Shown piece by piece: positions 52,046 to 61,692 of a stretch of DNA of 64,000 nt (positions are counted from its first letter, which is position 1; every line of letters starts with the position of its first letter). The translations under genes were made by a program, and so were the position numbers. A model generated the notes under the pieces. It saw only the letters and a program-made list of their open reading frames with translations, had not been told where the DNA came from and made no database searches. The stretch is taken from contig NZ_CAJGWQ010000001.1 in the NCBI RefSeq assembly GCF_904842695.1, positions 434,001 to 498,000 on the forward strand. The letters run 5' to 3'. The DNA comes from Gulosibacter hominis (GTDB taxonomy: Bacteria; Actinomycetota; Actinomycetes; Actinomycetales; Microbacteriaceae).

Positions 52046-53007
52046 TTCAGCATCGTCCCCGTCGACTCCGTTCCACCCCCGCAATGCGTCGCCTCGTGCG
52101 CGAAACGCAGGTGCGCCCCGACCAGCTGGTGCTCCCAATGTTCGTTGCCGATGAGCCCGGCGAAATCGTTTCGATGCCCGGTGTGCACCGCCACTCGCTC
52201 GCCGACCTGCCCGCCGCAGCCGAGCGTGCGGTTGCCGCCGGTGTTGGCGGCCTGATGCTTTTCGGTGTGCCCGAAGAAGCCGCGAAGGATGAGCGTGGCA
52301 GCGCAGCCTGGCATGAAGAGGGCATCCTGCAGCTCGGCCTGGCAGCAGTGCGGGATGCGGTTGGTGACGAAACCGTCGTCATGGCCGACACCTGCCTGGA
52401 CGAGTTCACCAGCCACGGTCACTGCGGCTTTGTGACCAGCACGGGCGAGGTCGACAATGACGCGACGCTCGAAGCCTATGGTGCGATGGCGGTGGCCCAG
52501 GCTCGCGCCGGAGCGCACGTGGTTTCGCCCTCTGGCATGATGGACGGCCAGGTCGGATATATCCGGGACGCGCTCGATGATGCCGGTTTTCACAACGTCG
52601 CCATCCTCGCCTATTCGGCGAAATATGCATCCGCGTTTTATGGCCCCTTCCGCGATGCGGTTTCATCAACCCTCGAGGGCGACCGCCGCACCTACCAGCA
52701 AGACCCGGCAAACCGTCGCGAGGGGATGCACGAGACCGAACTCGATCTCGCCGAGGGTGCCGATATGGTGATGGTGAAGCCGGCCGGTTACTACCTCGAT
52801 GTGCTCGCCGATGTGGCCGCTGCTTCGCCGGTGCCGGTTGCCGCCTACCAGGTGTCGGGCGAGTACGCGATGATTGAAGCGGCCGCGCGCCACAACTGGA
52901 TTGATCGCCAGGCCGCGATTTCCGAATCGGTGACCGCGATCGTTCGCGCCGGCGCCGACATCGTGTTGACCTACTGGGCTGAGGAGCTTGCATCATGGCT
53001 GAAATAA
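52042..53007 (+). CDS. hemB: Delta-aminolevulinic acid dehydratase (porphobilinogen synthase)
   Basis: A 321-residue enzyme that condenses two 5-aminolevulinate molecules to porphobilinogen. The two Schiff-base lysines lie in [16 protein letters not shown] and [12 protein letters not shown]. The metal loop reads [14 protein letters not shown]: the outer Cys residues are kept, but the middle one of the Cys triad seen in zinc enzymes is Asp, a form common in actinobacteria. The ATG at 52042 overlaps the hemCD stop (ATGA). The 3' end overlaps hemL by 13 bases. Confidence 0.95.
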   Translation: MIQHRPRRLRSTPAMRRLVRETQVRPDQLVLPMFVADEPGEIVSMPGVHRHSLADLPAAAERAVAAGVGGLMLFGVPEEAAKDERGSAAWHEEGILQLGLAAVRDAVGDETVVMADTCLDEFTSHGHCGFVTSTGEVDNDATLEAYGAMAVAQARAGAHVVSPSGMMDGQVGYIRDALDDAGFHNVAILAYSAKYASAFYGPFRDAVSSTLEGDRRTYQQDPANRREGMHETELDLAEGADMVMVKPAGYYLDVLADVAAASPVPVAAYQVSGEYAMIEAAARHNWIDRQAAISESVTAIVRAGADIVLTYWAEELASWLK

Positions 53008-54278
53008 ATCTGTTTGATCGCGCAAAAAACATCATTCCCGGCGGTGTCTCGTCACCGGTGCGCGCGTTTGGTTCGGTTGGCGGCGACCCGGTGTTCATCG
53101 CCTCGGCGCACGGCCCCTATGTGGTGGATGTGGACGGCAACGAGTACGTCGACCTGGTGTGTTCGTGGGGTCCGGCGCTGCTCGGCCACGCCCACCCCGA
53201 GGTTGTAGCTGCCGTGCAACAGGCGGCCGGTCGCGGACTGTCGTTCGGGGCGGCCACCGTCACCGAGGTAGAGCTTGCCGAGGCGGTGCGTGACCGGGTA
53301 CCGCTTGCCGAACAGGTGCGTTTTGTGTCGACCGGCACCGAGGCAACCATGACCGCTATCCGGCTCGCGCGCGGCGCCACCGGACGCGATGTGATCGTCA
53401 AGTTCGCCGGCTGCTATCACGGTCATTCGGATGCGCTGCTCGCCGCGGCCGGTTCTGGTCTGGCGACTCAGGGGCTGCCGGGTTCGGCGGGTGTGCCAGC
53501 TTCTGCCACCGCCGACACCGTGGTGGTCGAATACAACAACGAGGCCGCTATTCGCGAGGTGTTCGCTGAAATGGGCGACCGCATCGCAGCGGTTATTACC
53601 GAGGCATCGCCCGCGAATATGGGTATTGTCACCCCGAATGCCGGATTCAATAACACCCTTCGTGAGCTCACCCGCGAACACGGTGCGCTGTTCATCCTGG
53701 ATGAGGTGCTCACCGGTTTCCGGGTTGGTCCCGCCGGCTGGTGGGGCTTCGAGGGCGGTTATGAGCCCGACCTGTTCACCTTCGGCAAGGTGATCGGTGG
53801 CGGGATGCCGCTGGCAGCCATCGGCGGCCGCCGCGAGATTATGCAGCATCTGGCCCCCGTGGGTGCCGTGTATCAGGCCGGTACGCTGTCGGGTAACCCG
53901 CTGGCGACCATCGCCGGGCTCGAAACGCTGCGCCTGGCCGACGATGAGGTGTACGCAACCGTTGACCGCCGCTCGCTCGAACTGCAGCGCGCGGTGGGCG
54001 AGGCGCTCACGGCCGCTGCGGTACCGCACACAATCCAGACCGCCGGCAACCTCTTCTCGGTGTTTTTCCGTGACGAACCAGTGCGTAACTACGAGGATGC
54101 GAAGGCACAGGACACAGCCGCGTTCGGCCGGTTTTTCCACGCCATGCTCGAAGCCGGCGTGGCGCTACCCCCGTCGGCATTCGAGGCCTGGTTCCTCTCG
54201 TCCGCTCACGATGACGCGGCCATGAACCGCATCTTTGACGCACTGCCCGCCGCCGCTCGCGCGGCCGCCCAGCAGTAG
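52995..54278 (+). CDS. hemL: Glutamate-1-semialdehyde 2,1-aminomutase
   Basis: A 427-residue PLP enzyme that turns glutamate-1-semialdehyde into 5-aminolevulinate, the second step of the C5 pathway after HemA. N-terminus [19 protein letters not shown], cofactor region [17 protein letters not shown] and [11 protein letters not shown], Asp in [12 protein letters not shown], and the PLP lysine in [15 protein letters not shown] are all present. Last gene of the heme operon, followed by a strong terminator. hemA and hemL at opposite ends of this cluster together confirm the C5 route. Confidence 0.96.
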   Translation: MAEINLFDRAKNIIPGGVSSPVRAFGSVGGDPVFIASAHGPYVVDVDGNEYVDLVCSWGPALLGHAHPEVVAAVQQAAGRGLSFGAATVTEVELAEAVRDRVPLAEQVRFVSTGTEATMTAIRLARGATGRDVIVKFAGCYHGHSDALLAAAGSGLATQGLPGSAGVPASATADTVVVEYNNEAAIREVFAEMGDRIAAVITEASPANMGIVTPNAGFNNTLRELTREHGALFILDEVLTGFRVGPAGWWGFEGGYEPDLFTFGKVIGGGMPLAAIGGRREIMQHLAPVGAVYQAGTLSGNPLATIAGLETLRLADDEVYATVDRRSLELQRAVGEALTAAAVPHTIQTAGNLFSVFFRDEPVRNYEDAKAQDTAAFGRFFHAMLEAGVALPPSAFEAWFLSSAHDDAAMNRIFDALPAAARAAAQQ

Positions 54279-54291
54279 TCATCCCAAAACA

Positions 54292-54329
54292 ATCGGGACC
54301 GGTGCGAGCACCGGTCCCGATTTCGTTTT
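54292..54329 (+). terminator. Rho-independent terminator of heme operon
   Basis: ATCGGGACCGGTG (54292-54304) and CACCGGTCCCGAT (54309-54321) form a perfect 13-bp stem with a CGAG tetraloop, followed by TTCGTTTT. Confidence 0.9.
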
Positions 54330-54341
54330 GGCTCAGCCGTT

Positions 54342-54980
54342 CTAAGCGGCGAGTTTGAGTTTGTTCATCCGGCGCGAGTGCTCCGAGAAGCAGTGCGATA
54401 CCAACCATTCGACGGTGTCGTCAGCCTCGGGATTTGATTCATCACTCTCGAGCCCCAAAAGCGTCCGCGCCCACACCGCGCAATCACCCGCAACCCGGCG
54501 ACCCCACATGGCCAGGCGGTCATCGAGCAGGGTGTCATCGGCAAACAGCGCATCGAAAGCCGCCACGAGCGATTCCTGCGCCGAAGCAACGCGCTCGGCC
54601 GCGGTAGGTTCCGCCTCCGTTCCGTTCAGCTCGGCGTGGGCACCCAGAAGTAGTGTCACCGCATCCGCTGCAAAGCCCAGTGCGATGTGCAGCGAAAGCA
54701 ATTCTTCCTGTTTGTCGTGACCCGCAACTGCTGTGCGCAGCGCATCCACACTCGCATCAGCGGTACGAATATCGCCCGCCTCGGTTTTTGTATCCACCTC
54801 GGCCGCTGCCGCAGCAAATTCATCCCGTGCCGCCGCGATCAACTCGCAGGCGCCGCTGTCGACAAAATCACCGGCGAGTTTTGCCGCCTCTTGTTCGCCG
54901 CGCGAAAATATCGCCGCCTCAAGTGCCCGCAGGCGTGCGATTGACGGAATGAACTGGGGATTCACACTGCTCGTTGCCAC
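54342..54980 (-). CDS. Hypothetical helical protein
   Basis: A protein of about 212 residues, rich in Ala/Glu/Asp and predicted almost wholly helical (RLRALEAAIFSRGEQEAAKL, FAAAAAEVDTKTEAGD, MWGRRVAGDCAVWARTLLGL), with a basic C-terminus (HSRRMNKLKLAA). No signal peptide or membrane segment. The GTG at 54980 is a guess at the start; GTG 54965 is an alternative, and the longer reading to 55097 begins with Cys/Trp-rich sequence that looks non-coding. Convergent with hemL and divergent from the DEAD-box helicase. Family not recognised. Confidence 0.6.
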   Translation of the reverse strand: MATSSVNPQFIPSIARLRALEAAIFSRGEQEAAKLAGDFVDSGACELIAAARDEFAAAAAEVDTKTEAGDIRTADASVDALRTAVAGHDKQEELLSLHIALGFAADAVTLLLGAHAELNGTEAEPTAAERVASAQESLVAAFDALFADDTLLDDRLAMWGRRVAGDCAVWARTLLGLESDESNPEADDTVEWLVSHCFSEHSRRMNKLKLAA

Positions 54981-55188
54981 GTGGTCAGCGTAGCCGGTTC
55001 GACACGAGAATTCCGCGAGTTTTGGTTGCCAGCTATCGCTGGACGCCCGGAAGCACTGCGACCCGGGCAGCAAAACACCGGCCCTGAACCCGTCCACGGT
55101 AGGCTAGTGGCGGTGCAGTAGACAGCACCCGCGCCCTTAGTATTCCCGGGCGCCAGAATTTTCCGACGCGATAAGGGCGTATTTTTTC
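54981..55188. other. Divergent intergenic region
   Basis: This 208-bp stretch must hold the promoter and leader of the DEAD-box helicase gene (a T-run and AAGGG precede its GTG). No other gene is visible. Confidence 0.5.
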
Positions 55189-56604
55189 GTGAACTTTGCC
55201 GATCTAGGAATCGAATCAGACATCGTAACGGTGCTCGCCGAACACGGCATCACCACCCCCTTCCCCATTCAAGAGCAGACCATTCCGCTCGCGCTCAAGG
55301 GGCAAGACATTATTGGCCAGGCAAAAACCGGCACCGGAAAGACGCTCGGTTTCGGTCTGCCTCTGCTGCAGCGACTGGGCGAAAACCCCGAGCCGGGAGT
55401 GCAGGCCGTGGTGGTCACCCCCACCCGCGAGCTCGCGATGCAGGTGTACGAGGATCTTGTAATTGCGGCGTCGCGCCGCGGTACCTCACTGGTGGCAATC
55501 TATGGCGGTAAGGCCTACGACGAGCAGATCGATCAGCTCAAGGCCGGAGCCCAGGTGGTCGTGGGCACCCCGGGCCGAATTATTGACCTCATGAACCAGC
55601 GGGTGCTGTCGCTGTCAAATGTGCGCGAAATTGTGCTCGACGAGGCCGACAAGATGCTCGATCTCGGCTTCCTGCCCGATATCGAAAAGATTTTTTCGCG
55701 CGTGCCGGCGGTGCGGCACACCATGCTGTTTTCGGCGACGATGCCCGGCCCGATTCTCACACTGGCGCGGCGTTTCATGAGCGCACCGGTACACATCCGG
55801 GTGACCGACCCTGATGAGGGCGTGCTACAAAAAAACATTCGGCACCTCGTTTACCGTGCGCATCCGCTCGACAAGGATGAACTCATTGCGCGGGCGCTGC
55901 AGGCAACCGGGCGTGGCAAGACCGTCATCTTCATGCGCACCAAGCGCGCCGCCGCCAAACTGCTCGACGAACTGCGCGAACGCGGATTTTCGGCCTGTGC
56001 CGTGCACGGTGATATGAACCAAGACCAGCGCGAACGCTCGATGGAGCAGTTCCGCTCGGGTAAGCGTGATGTGCTGATCGCAACCGATGTGGCCGCCCGA
56101 GGTATCGATGTTGACGATGTCACCCACGTCATCAACCACACGATTCCCGAGGATGAAAAAACCTATTTGCACCGCGTGGGCCGCACCGGCCGCGCCGGCA
56201 ACACGGGCATCGCAATCACCCTGGTCGACTGGGAAGACCTTCCCCGCTGGGCGATCATTTCGCGCGCGCTCGAACTCGACGCTGAAGATCCGGCCGAAAC
56301 CTATTCGTCGTCGCCGCATCTGTTCAGTGATCTCGACATCCCCGAAGGCACCAAGGGCCGCATTAAGCAGCCTGCCGCACAGCCAGGGTCGCGCTCACGC
56401 ACGCGCAGCCGTCGGCGCACCGGCGGCAGTAAGCAGGGGGCCGGCGCAGCAGGTGGAAAGCAGCAGTCCGGTGGTGATGGTGCGGCAACCGGCGAGAGCG
56501 CCGCACCCCGTCGTCGTCGCCGTCGCCGCCGCACCAACAGCCAGAGCACAGCGGCACAGCAGCGCGATCAGGCTCCGAAGGCGGATGGTGCCGCTGGCGC
56601 ATAG
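55189..56604 (+). CDS. DEAD-box ATP-dependent RNA helicase
   Basis: A 471-residue RhlE/DeaD-type RNA helicase. Motifs in order: Q-motif region PFPIQEQTIPLA, AKTGTGKT (I), TPTRELA (Ia), TPGRIIDL (Ib), LDEADKMLDLGF (II), FSATMP (III), ATDVAARGIDVDDV (V) and HRVGRTGRAG (VI). The C-terminal ~90 residues are a low-complexity tail with runs of Arg and Gly/Gln/Ala, likely for RNA binding. Start GTG 55189. Its last 37 bases overlap the convergent PHP gene. It probably unwinds structured RNA in ribosome assembly or mRNA decay, possibly under cold stress. Confidence 0.93.
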   Translation: MNFADLGIESDIVTVLAEHGITTPFPIQEQTIPLALKGQDIIGQAKTGTGKTLGFGLPLLQRLGENPEPGVQAVVVTPTRELAMQVYEDLVIAASRRGTSLVAIYGGKAYDEQIDQLKAGAQVVVGTPGRIIDLMNQRVLSLSNVREIVLDEADKMLDLGFLPDIEKIFSRVPAVRHTMLFSATMPGPILTLARRFMSAPVHIRVTDPDEGVLQKNIRHLVYRAHPLDKDELIARALQATGRGKTVIFMRTKRAAAKLLDELRERGFSACAVHGDMNQDQRERSMEQFRSGKRDVLIATDVAARGIDVDDVTHVINHTIPEDEKTYLHRVGRTGRAGNTGIAITLVDWEDLPRWAIISRALELDAEDPAETYSSSPHLFSDLDIPEGTKGRIKQPAAQPGSRSRTRSRRRTGGSKQGAGAAGGKQQSGGDGAATGESAAPRRRRRRRRTNSQSTAAQQRDQAPKADGAAGA

Positions 56605-57464
56605 TGGGGCGCGCATCCCGTAGCAGCGTCGATGATTCGCTGCAGCTGATCCGGCTCGGTGGTGTTTTCACCGAGCCGGTTCGGTTTTCCGGTGCCGTGA
56701 TAGTCGCTTGAGCCGGTGACGATGAGGTCATTGGTGCGGGCCGCGTAGCGCAACAGGCCGCGATTAATGTCGTCATTTTCGCGATGCCCGATTTCGACGC
56801 CCAGCAGCCCCGCGGCAATGAGCTCTGCCAAATTACCGTCGCGCATTGCCGGTCGGCCCCGGCTGCCTGGATGCGCCAGCACCGGTACTCCCCCGGCCTG
56901 ACGCACCAGCTTGATCGCGGTGGTCGGATGCGGGGCGTGATGCGGCTGGTAGTACCCTCCGCGCCAGTGCAAGATCGTGTCGAACGCTGCCGAGCGGTCG
57001 GGCACGATGCCCTTTGCCGCGAGCGCATCGGCAATATGTGGACGGCCGATAGTCGCGCCGGGCTCTGCCTGAGCCAGCACATCATCCCAGCTGAGCGGGT
57101 AGTCGGCACCGATGCGGGCGACCATTTTTTCGGCACGTCCCAGACGGCTTTCGCGAACGGCAGCCAGCTCGTCACGCAGCGGTTCGTAGTTCGGGTCGAC
57201 CAGGTAGCCGAGTAGATGCACCGAGGCGCGGCCGATCTGCGTGGATATTTCTACTCCCGGAATCAGCGTCACCCCGGTTTCGGCGACAGCGCCGGCAGCC
57301 TGTTCCCACCCGTCGAAGCTGTCGTGGTCGGTGAGCGCGATAGTGCCCAGCCCAGCGGTAGCGGCAGCCCGCATGACGGCGGCGGGCGATTCGGTGCCAT
57401 CCGAAATATTTGAATGGGTGTGCAGGTCGATCGGCCGCTCGGCGTCAAAGTGATAAACGGGCAT
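56568..57464 (-). CDS. PHP domain phosphoesterase
   Basis: A 298-residue protein with a complete PHP metal site: DLHTHSNISDGTE, ALTDHDSFDG, PGVEIST, LAHPGSRG, IGHRENDD and GSSDYHGTGK. Stand-alone PHP proteins of this length resemble YciV/TrpH, a 5'-3' exonuclease on RNA or nucleoside 3',5'-bisphosphate phosphatase; the exact substrate is uncertain. It starts at ATG 57464 and is convergent with the DEAD-box helicase gene, overlapping its end by 37 bp. Confidence 0.9.
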   Translation of the reverse strand: MPVYHFDAERPIDLHTHSNISDGTESPAAVMRAAATAGLGTIALTDHDSFDGWEQAAGAVAETGVTLIPGVEISTQIGRASVHLLGYLVDPNYEPLRDELAAVRESRLGRAEKMVARIGADYPLSWDDVLAQAEPGATIGRPHIADALAAKGIVPDRSAAFDTILHWRGGYYQPHHAPHPTTAIKLVRQAGGVPVLAHPGSRGRPAMRDGNLAELIAAGLLGVEIGHRENDDINRGLLRYAARTNDLIVTGSSDYHGTGKPNRLGENTTEPDQLQRIIDAATGCAPHYAPAAPSAFGA

Positions 57465-57540
57465 ATCGAGATGCTACTTGGCGCCGACTTCCGCGCCGGT
57501 GCAGCACAACTCCAGCATCCGGGTTTAGAGTTGCTGGGCT

Positions 57541-58599
57541 ATGTCGAACACTCGCCGCTCCAAACGTGTGCATCCGGGCTGGTATTTCGGCGGCTTCGTG
57601 CTTGCCGTGCCGGCTGCGGCTGCATTAACGGTGCTGCTGTGGCCCCAACTATTCGGGCTGCAGCGAGTGTTTCCGTTTGCCCAGGCGGTTTCGTTCCGGA
57701 TAGTTGCGACCCTTTCGCTGGTGTTCGCGCTGGTGATACTGGGCCTGCTGCTGGTGCCATCGCGGCGGATGCGCGGCCTGCTGGCAGCAAGCACCGCGGT
57801 GGTCGCGGTGGCGACGATCGCTTCGGGTGCAGTGGTGCTGTCTCGCGGCGTGAATGCCGTGCTCGAGCCCACAGGTGCGGATGGTTCGGTGAGGGTGCTC
57901 GCCTGGAACACGCTGGGTAACGAGCCTGGATCGCCAACTATTGCCGATCTCGCCCTGGAGTATCGCGCCGATGTGGTGATGCTGCCCGAAACAACCCAGG
58001 ACATGGGGCTGGAGATTGCCGGGCTCATGAAGGCCGAGGGGCGCCCGATGTGGGTGCTGTCAAACACCGGCGCACCGGGATATCGAGCCGCCGAGACCAC
58101 ACTGCTGGTTTCGGTTGAGCTTGGCGAGTATGAACTCAATAAGTCGCTCGGCGACACCGAAAAACTTGCCACCGTAATTGCCGAACCGGTTTCGGGTGAT
58201 GGACCGACGCTGATTGCCACGCATCCAATCGCACCGGTACACCGAGAGATGGCCGTCTGGAACCGCGACCTCGAGTGGCTGTCGACGGTGTGCCGCGGCG
58301 ACACCATCATCGCCGGTGATTTCAACGCCACGCTCGACCATCTTGCCGGGCTTGCGGATGCCGATGTGCCGGGTGCGCAACTGGGTGCCTGTCGAGATGC
58401 GGCATTGGATGCGGGAGCGGCCTCGGTGGGAACCTGGCCGAGCGGTCGGGCGCCACTGGTGGGCACACCGATTGATCACGTGATGTACACCTCGCAGTGG
58501 GAGGTCACCGGTTTTGAGGTAATTGCCCGCGGTGAACTTGACGGTTCGGATCACCGACCGGTGTTTGCCGAGCTCTCGCTCACCACAGATCCCGAGTAG
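57541..58599 (+). CDS. Membrane-anchored endonuclease/exonuclease/phosphatase family protein
   Basis: A 352-residue protein with three N-terminal membrane segments (about residues 14-35, 48-70 and 78-98) and an extracytoplasmic EEP domain: VLAWNTLGNEPG, MLPETTQ, GDFNATLDH, IDHVMYTS and GSDHRPVFAEL. This layout is widespread in actinobacteria; the substrate (nucleic acid, phospholipid or other phosphodiester) is not known. The ATG at 57541 has only a weak ribosome site. It is divergent from the PHP gene across 76 bp and about 50 bases ahead of the aminopeptidase gene. Confidence 0.88.
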   Translation: MSNTRRSKRVHPGWYFGGFVLAVPAAAALTVLLWPQLFGLQRVFPFAQAVSFRIVATLSLVFALVILGLLLVPSRRMRGLLAASTAVVAVATIASGAVVLSRGVNAVLEPTGADGSVRVLAWNTLGNEPGSPTIADLALEYRADVVMLPETTQDMGLEIAGLMKAEGRPMWVLSNTGAPGYRAAETTLLVSVELGEYELNKSLGDTEKLATVIAEPVSGDGPTLIATHPIAPVHREMAVWNRDLEWLSTVCRGDTIIAGDFNATLDHLAGLADADVPGAQLGACRDAALDAGAASVGTWPSGRAPLVGTPIDHVMYTSQWEVTGFEVIARGELDGSDHRPVFAELSLTTDPE

Positions 58600-58648
58600 C
58601 GGCGGCGGCCTGACGCCGGTTCTCAGCTGGAACGGCCACAATGGAGGG

Positions 58649-60085
58649 ATGACTGACCAACAAACCTCCACTGTCAAAGACACCGCCGAGGGGTCGACCA
58701 CGCCCGCTACCGCAGACGCGGTCGAGCTGAACTCCAATCGCAGCACCACCCCCGACTCAACTGGCTTCCAGCAGTTCATTTCATCGGGCTGGGCCGAGCG
58801 CGTCGACACGCTACCCGAGCCGCGTGCCGCAGCCGCATTCACGGCCGCGCGCCGCGAACGCCTCTCGGCAGCGCATCCCGGCGAACGGCTGGTAATCGCC
58901 GCGGGCGACCCGAAGGTGCGCTCGAACGACACCGATTACCCATACCGCGCGCACACCGCGTTCACCTATCTCACCGGCTGGGGATCCGACACGGTTCCCG
59001 GCGCGCAGCTGGTGTTCGACCCGATCACTGACGGCCACGAGGTGACGCTCTACTTCCGTGAGAGCGCGGGCCGCGACACCAGCGAGTTTTACGCAAACCC
59101 TGCCATCGGTGAGTTTTGGACCGGCCCGCGGCCGTCGCTGGCGCAGGTTGCGGCCGATCTCGGCATCGAAACCCGTTCGCTGAGCGAATTTGAGTCTCGA
59201 CACGGTGATGTCACACTCGACACCCCGCAGCTCGCGCAGGAGCTCAGCGAGGCGCGCCTGGTGAAAGACGAATACGAAATCGCCGAATTGCGCGGTGCAG
59301 TAGACGCCACCGAGCGCGGATTTGATGACATCATCCGCGAACTCGACCGGGCCGTTGGCCACCGTCGTGGCGAGCGCGTCATCGAGGGCGTGTTTGCGGC
59401 TCGCGCCCGCCTCGAGGGTAACGATGTGGGATACGGCACCATCGCTGCCGCCGGCGCGCACGCGTGCATCCTGCACTGGACTGATAACGATGGTGAGGTG
59501 CGCCCCGGCGAACTCGTCCTGGTGGATGCGGGTGTCGAGGCCGACTCGTACTACACCGCCGATATCACCCGCACGCTACCAATCGACGGCCGGTTCACCC
59601 CCGTGCAGCGGCGCGTGTACGAGGCGGTGCTGAAGGCCGCCGATGCCGCCTTTGCGATCGTGAAGCCCGGTATCACCTTCCGCCAGGTGCACGAAACCGC
59701 ACTGCGTTCGATTGCTGAAACGCTTTCGGAGTGGGGCATCCTGCCGATGCCGCTCGAGCAGGCGCTGCTGCCCGAGAACCAGCCGCATCGCCGCTATATG
59801 GTGCACGGCACCAGCCACCACCTCGGTCTCGACGTGCACGACTGCGCGCAGGCACGCCGCGAAATGTATCTTGACGGTGTGGTCGAAGCGGGCATGGTAT
59901 TCACCATCGAGCCGGGCCTGTACTTCCAGCCGGATGACCTGACCGTGCCGGAAGAACTGCGCGGCATCGGTGTGCGAATTGAGGACGACATCCTGGTTAC
60001 CGAAAACGGGGCCGAAAACCTTTCGGCCGCAATTCCGCGCACCGCCGACGAGGTCGAAGCCTGGATGGCCCGCATCCGCGGCTAG
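58649..60085 (+). CDS. Aminopeptidase P family (Xaa-Pro aminopeptidase)
   Basis: A 478-residue M24B metallopeptidase. After a ~40-residue Thr/Asp-rich N-terminus come the aminopeptidase P N-terminal domain (FTYLTGWGSDTVPGAQLVF) and the pita-bread catalytic domain with the five metal ligands: Asp in LVDAGVEADS and YYTADITRTLP, His in HGTSHHLGLDVHD, Glu in IEPGLYF and Glu in RIEDDILVT. It releases N-terminal residues preceding proline. ATG 58649 lies directly after GGAGGG; an upstream reading overlaps the EEP gene. Ends at a strong terminator. Confidence 0.93.
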   Translation: MTDQQTSTVKDTAEGSTTPATADAVELNSNRSTTPDSTGFQQFISSGWAERVDTLPEPRAAAAFTAARRERLSAAHPGERLVIAAGDPKVRSNDTDYPYRAHTAFTYLTGWGSDTVPGAQLVFDPITDGHEVTLYFRESAGRDTSEFYANPAIGEFWTGPRPSLAQVAADLGIETRSLSEFESRHGDVTLDTPQLAQELSEARLVKDEYEIAELRGAVDATERGFDDIIRELDRAVGHRRGERVIEGVFAARARLEGNDVGYGTIAAAGAHACILHWTDNDGEVRPGELVLVDAGVEADSYYTADITRTLPIDGRFTPVQRRVYEAVLKAADAAFAIVKPGITFRQVHETALRSIAETLSEWGILPMPLEQALLPENQPHRRYMVHGTSHHLGLDVHDCAQARREMYLDGVVEAGMVFTIEPGLYFQPDDLTVPEELRGIGVRIEDDILVTENGAENLSAAIPRTADEVEAWMARIRG

Positions 60086-60102
60086 TTCGTTGCCGTCAAA
60101 GA

Positions 60103-60146
60103 ACATGGGCGCCACTCCGATGAGTTGGAGTGGCGCCCATGTTTTT
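60103..60146 (+). terminator. Rho-independent terminator after aminopeptidase gene
   Basis: ACATGGGCGCCACTCC (60103-60118) and GGAGTGGCGCCCATGT (60127-60142) form a perfect 16-bp stem followed by a run of T. Confidence 0.92.
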
Positions 60147-60188
60147 GGCTGAGCCGTGTTGGCTGAGCCGTGTTGGCTGAGCCGTGCC
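60147..60188. repeat. 14-bp unit in three tandem copies
   Basis: GGCTGAGCCGTGTT is repeated at 60147-60160, 60161-60174 and 60175-60188 (last copy ends CC), directly after the aminopeptidase terminator. Confidence 0.88.
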
Positions 60189-60205
60189 GGTTGGACGCGC
60201 TCGGC

Positions 60206-61225
60206 CTAGCGCTTGCCCTCGTCGCGTTCACGCGCCGCCTGCACCGATTGGGTGGTGACCGCGATTAGACCGAAGAGCACACCGCCAATTGGCCAGACAA
60301 TCCACGAGGTGCCCCAGCTGTTGCCGATGAAACTCCAGGCCATATAGATGACGACCATGAGCATCCAATAGGGACCGGCAATCAGTTCAAGCAGGCGATT
60401 TGATTTTTGCTCGCGCTCGCGCCGCGCCGGATCATATTCACCCTCCTGCGCCAGCATCCCGAGAGTGGTGCGGCGCATCCCCGCGAGCACCAGCAGATAG
60501 ACGCCCACGCCCACGAGCACCAGCAACACGGTCACGGTGATGTGGGCCGCGGCCTCGTTTTCGCCGGTGAGAATATCGACGATCGGGACGGCGGCCAGAC
60601 CGAGCAAAATCACCCCGATGCCGACAGCAAGCTGCAACGCAAAGCGGCCGGTTTCGGCCTCACGCATCCGACCGTAGTCTTGCCGGGTACCCAGCGGTAC
60701 GTCCACACCGCGTTCGGCCGCCTCGAACCTCGAAAGCGACACCCCCGCGAAAACGAACATGCCCACCGCGATTGCCAAACAGAGAAACATGATGCCGAAG
60801 CCGACGGCGGTGAACACATTGGCGTGTTCCGGGCTAAACAGGTAGGTCTCGGTGGCATCGTCGGGCGACAAAAGCACCAGGGCAGCGACACCGACGAGGG
60901 CCACCAAGACTCCCCCGCCGATGAGGTGCGCGGCACGCTGCCGCACACTGACGAAGCGCCCGGCCTGCTGCTCGTCGAGCCTGAGGCCATCTTCATGCAC
61001 GCGATCGAGTTCGGCGCGGATGCCGAGCTCGTCGGCGAGTTCTTCGAGGTTGCCGAACTGCGAGATCACCCGGCCGACCGCCTCATTTTCAGACACTCCC
61101 TCGGCAATGAGTTCGTGATAGCGGTCCTCGGCCATCTGCCCGAGCTCGGCGCGCGCACGCTGCAGTTCGGGGGTTGCAGGAAGACCCTGGAACATGTGAT
61201 TGAGATAGGTGGTGATTGCTTCCAT
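60206..61225 (-). CDS. HAAS-domain membrane protein (PadR partner)
   Basis: A 339-residue protein. The first ~80 residues are the helical HAAS/permease-prefix domain (MEAITTYLNHMFQGLP, then DRYHELIAEGVSENEAVGRV and ISQFGNLEELADELGI), followed by about six membrane segments in two groups and a charged loop (YDPARREREQKSNR). HAAS-domain proteins are paired with PadR regulators, as here: its ATG at 61225 overlaps the padR stop (TGATG). The pair probably senses and answers membrane stress; the transport or signalling role is unknown. Confidence 0.85.
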   Translation of the reverse strand: MEAITTYLNHMFQGLPATPELQRARAELGQMAEDRYHELIAEGVSENEAVGRVISQFGNLEELADELGIRAELDRVHEDGLRLDEQQAGRFVSVRQRAAHLIGGGVLVALVGVAALVLLSPDDATETYLFSPEHANVFTAVGFGIMFLCLAIAVGMFVFAGVSLSRFEAAERGVDVPLGTRQDYGRMREAETGRFALQLAVGIGVILLGLAAVPIVDILTGENEAAAHITVTVLLVLVGVGVYLLVLAGMRRTTLGMLAQEGEYDPARREREQKSNRLLELIAGPYWMLMVVIYMAWSFIGNSWGTSWIVWPIGGVLFGLIAVTTQSVQAARERDEGKR

Positions 61226-61557
61226 CACTCGACTCCCTGTCGTACAAATTTGCTGATCAATTCGTTGGTGGCACGCCATTCGGCGCACTTCGACCGGTAG
61301 TGTTCCCGACCGACGTCGGTGATTCGGTAGTAGGTTCGCGCCCGCCCCTGGGTCTGTTCGCCACGAAACGACTCGAGTGCGCCAAGCTGTTCGAGGCGAC
61401 GCATGGCCGAGTAGAGCGTGGTTTCTTTCAGGGAATATCGCCCCGCCGCTCGTTCCTCAATGCGCTTCGAGATGGCGTACCCGTATGAGGGCGCCTCCCA
61501 AACCGAGTCGAGCACGAGCAAATCCACCGAACCACGGATGAGATCGCTGCTAATCAC
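61225..61557 (-). CDS. PadR family transcriptional regulator
   Basis: A 110-residue winged-helix repressor: LIRGSVDLLVLDSVWEAPSY, YGYAISKRIEER, then SLKETTLYSAMRRLEQLGAL and the wing GRARTYYRITDVGREHY, all typical of short (subfamily 2) PadR proteins. It is the first gene of the operon with the HAAS-domain membrane protein and is preceded by an array of GTAC-core motifs that probably includes its own operators. Confidence 0.92.
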   Translation of the reverse strand: MISSDLIRGSVDLLVLDSVWEAPSYGYAISKRIEERAAGRYSLKETTLYSAMRRLEQLGALESFRGEQTQGRARTYYRITDVGREHYRSKCAEWRATNELISKFVRQGVE

Positions 61558-61577
61558 GGCCCCTCCGTTCCTATTGC

Positions 61578-61653
61578 GTACTACATTGTCTGCCGTACTA
61601 TGTCTATCGCAGTACTTTTACTGTACCTCGCGTACTACGACAGATCAAGTACT
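61578..61653. promoter_or_regulatory. Array of GTAC-core motifs upstream of padR
   Basis: GTACTA occurs at 61578-61583, 61595-61600 and 61632-61637, AGTACT at 61611-61616 and 61648-61653, and GTAC at 61623-61626: six sites in 76 bp, several 16-17 bp apart. PadR repressors bind short inverted repeats around their own promoter, so this is a likely multi-site operator. Confidence 0.6.
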
Positions 61654-61692
61654 TTTTATCGGATCCGGTTCAGGTGTGAGGTATTGGGAAGA

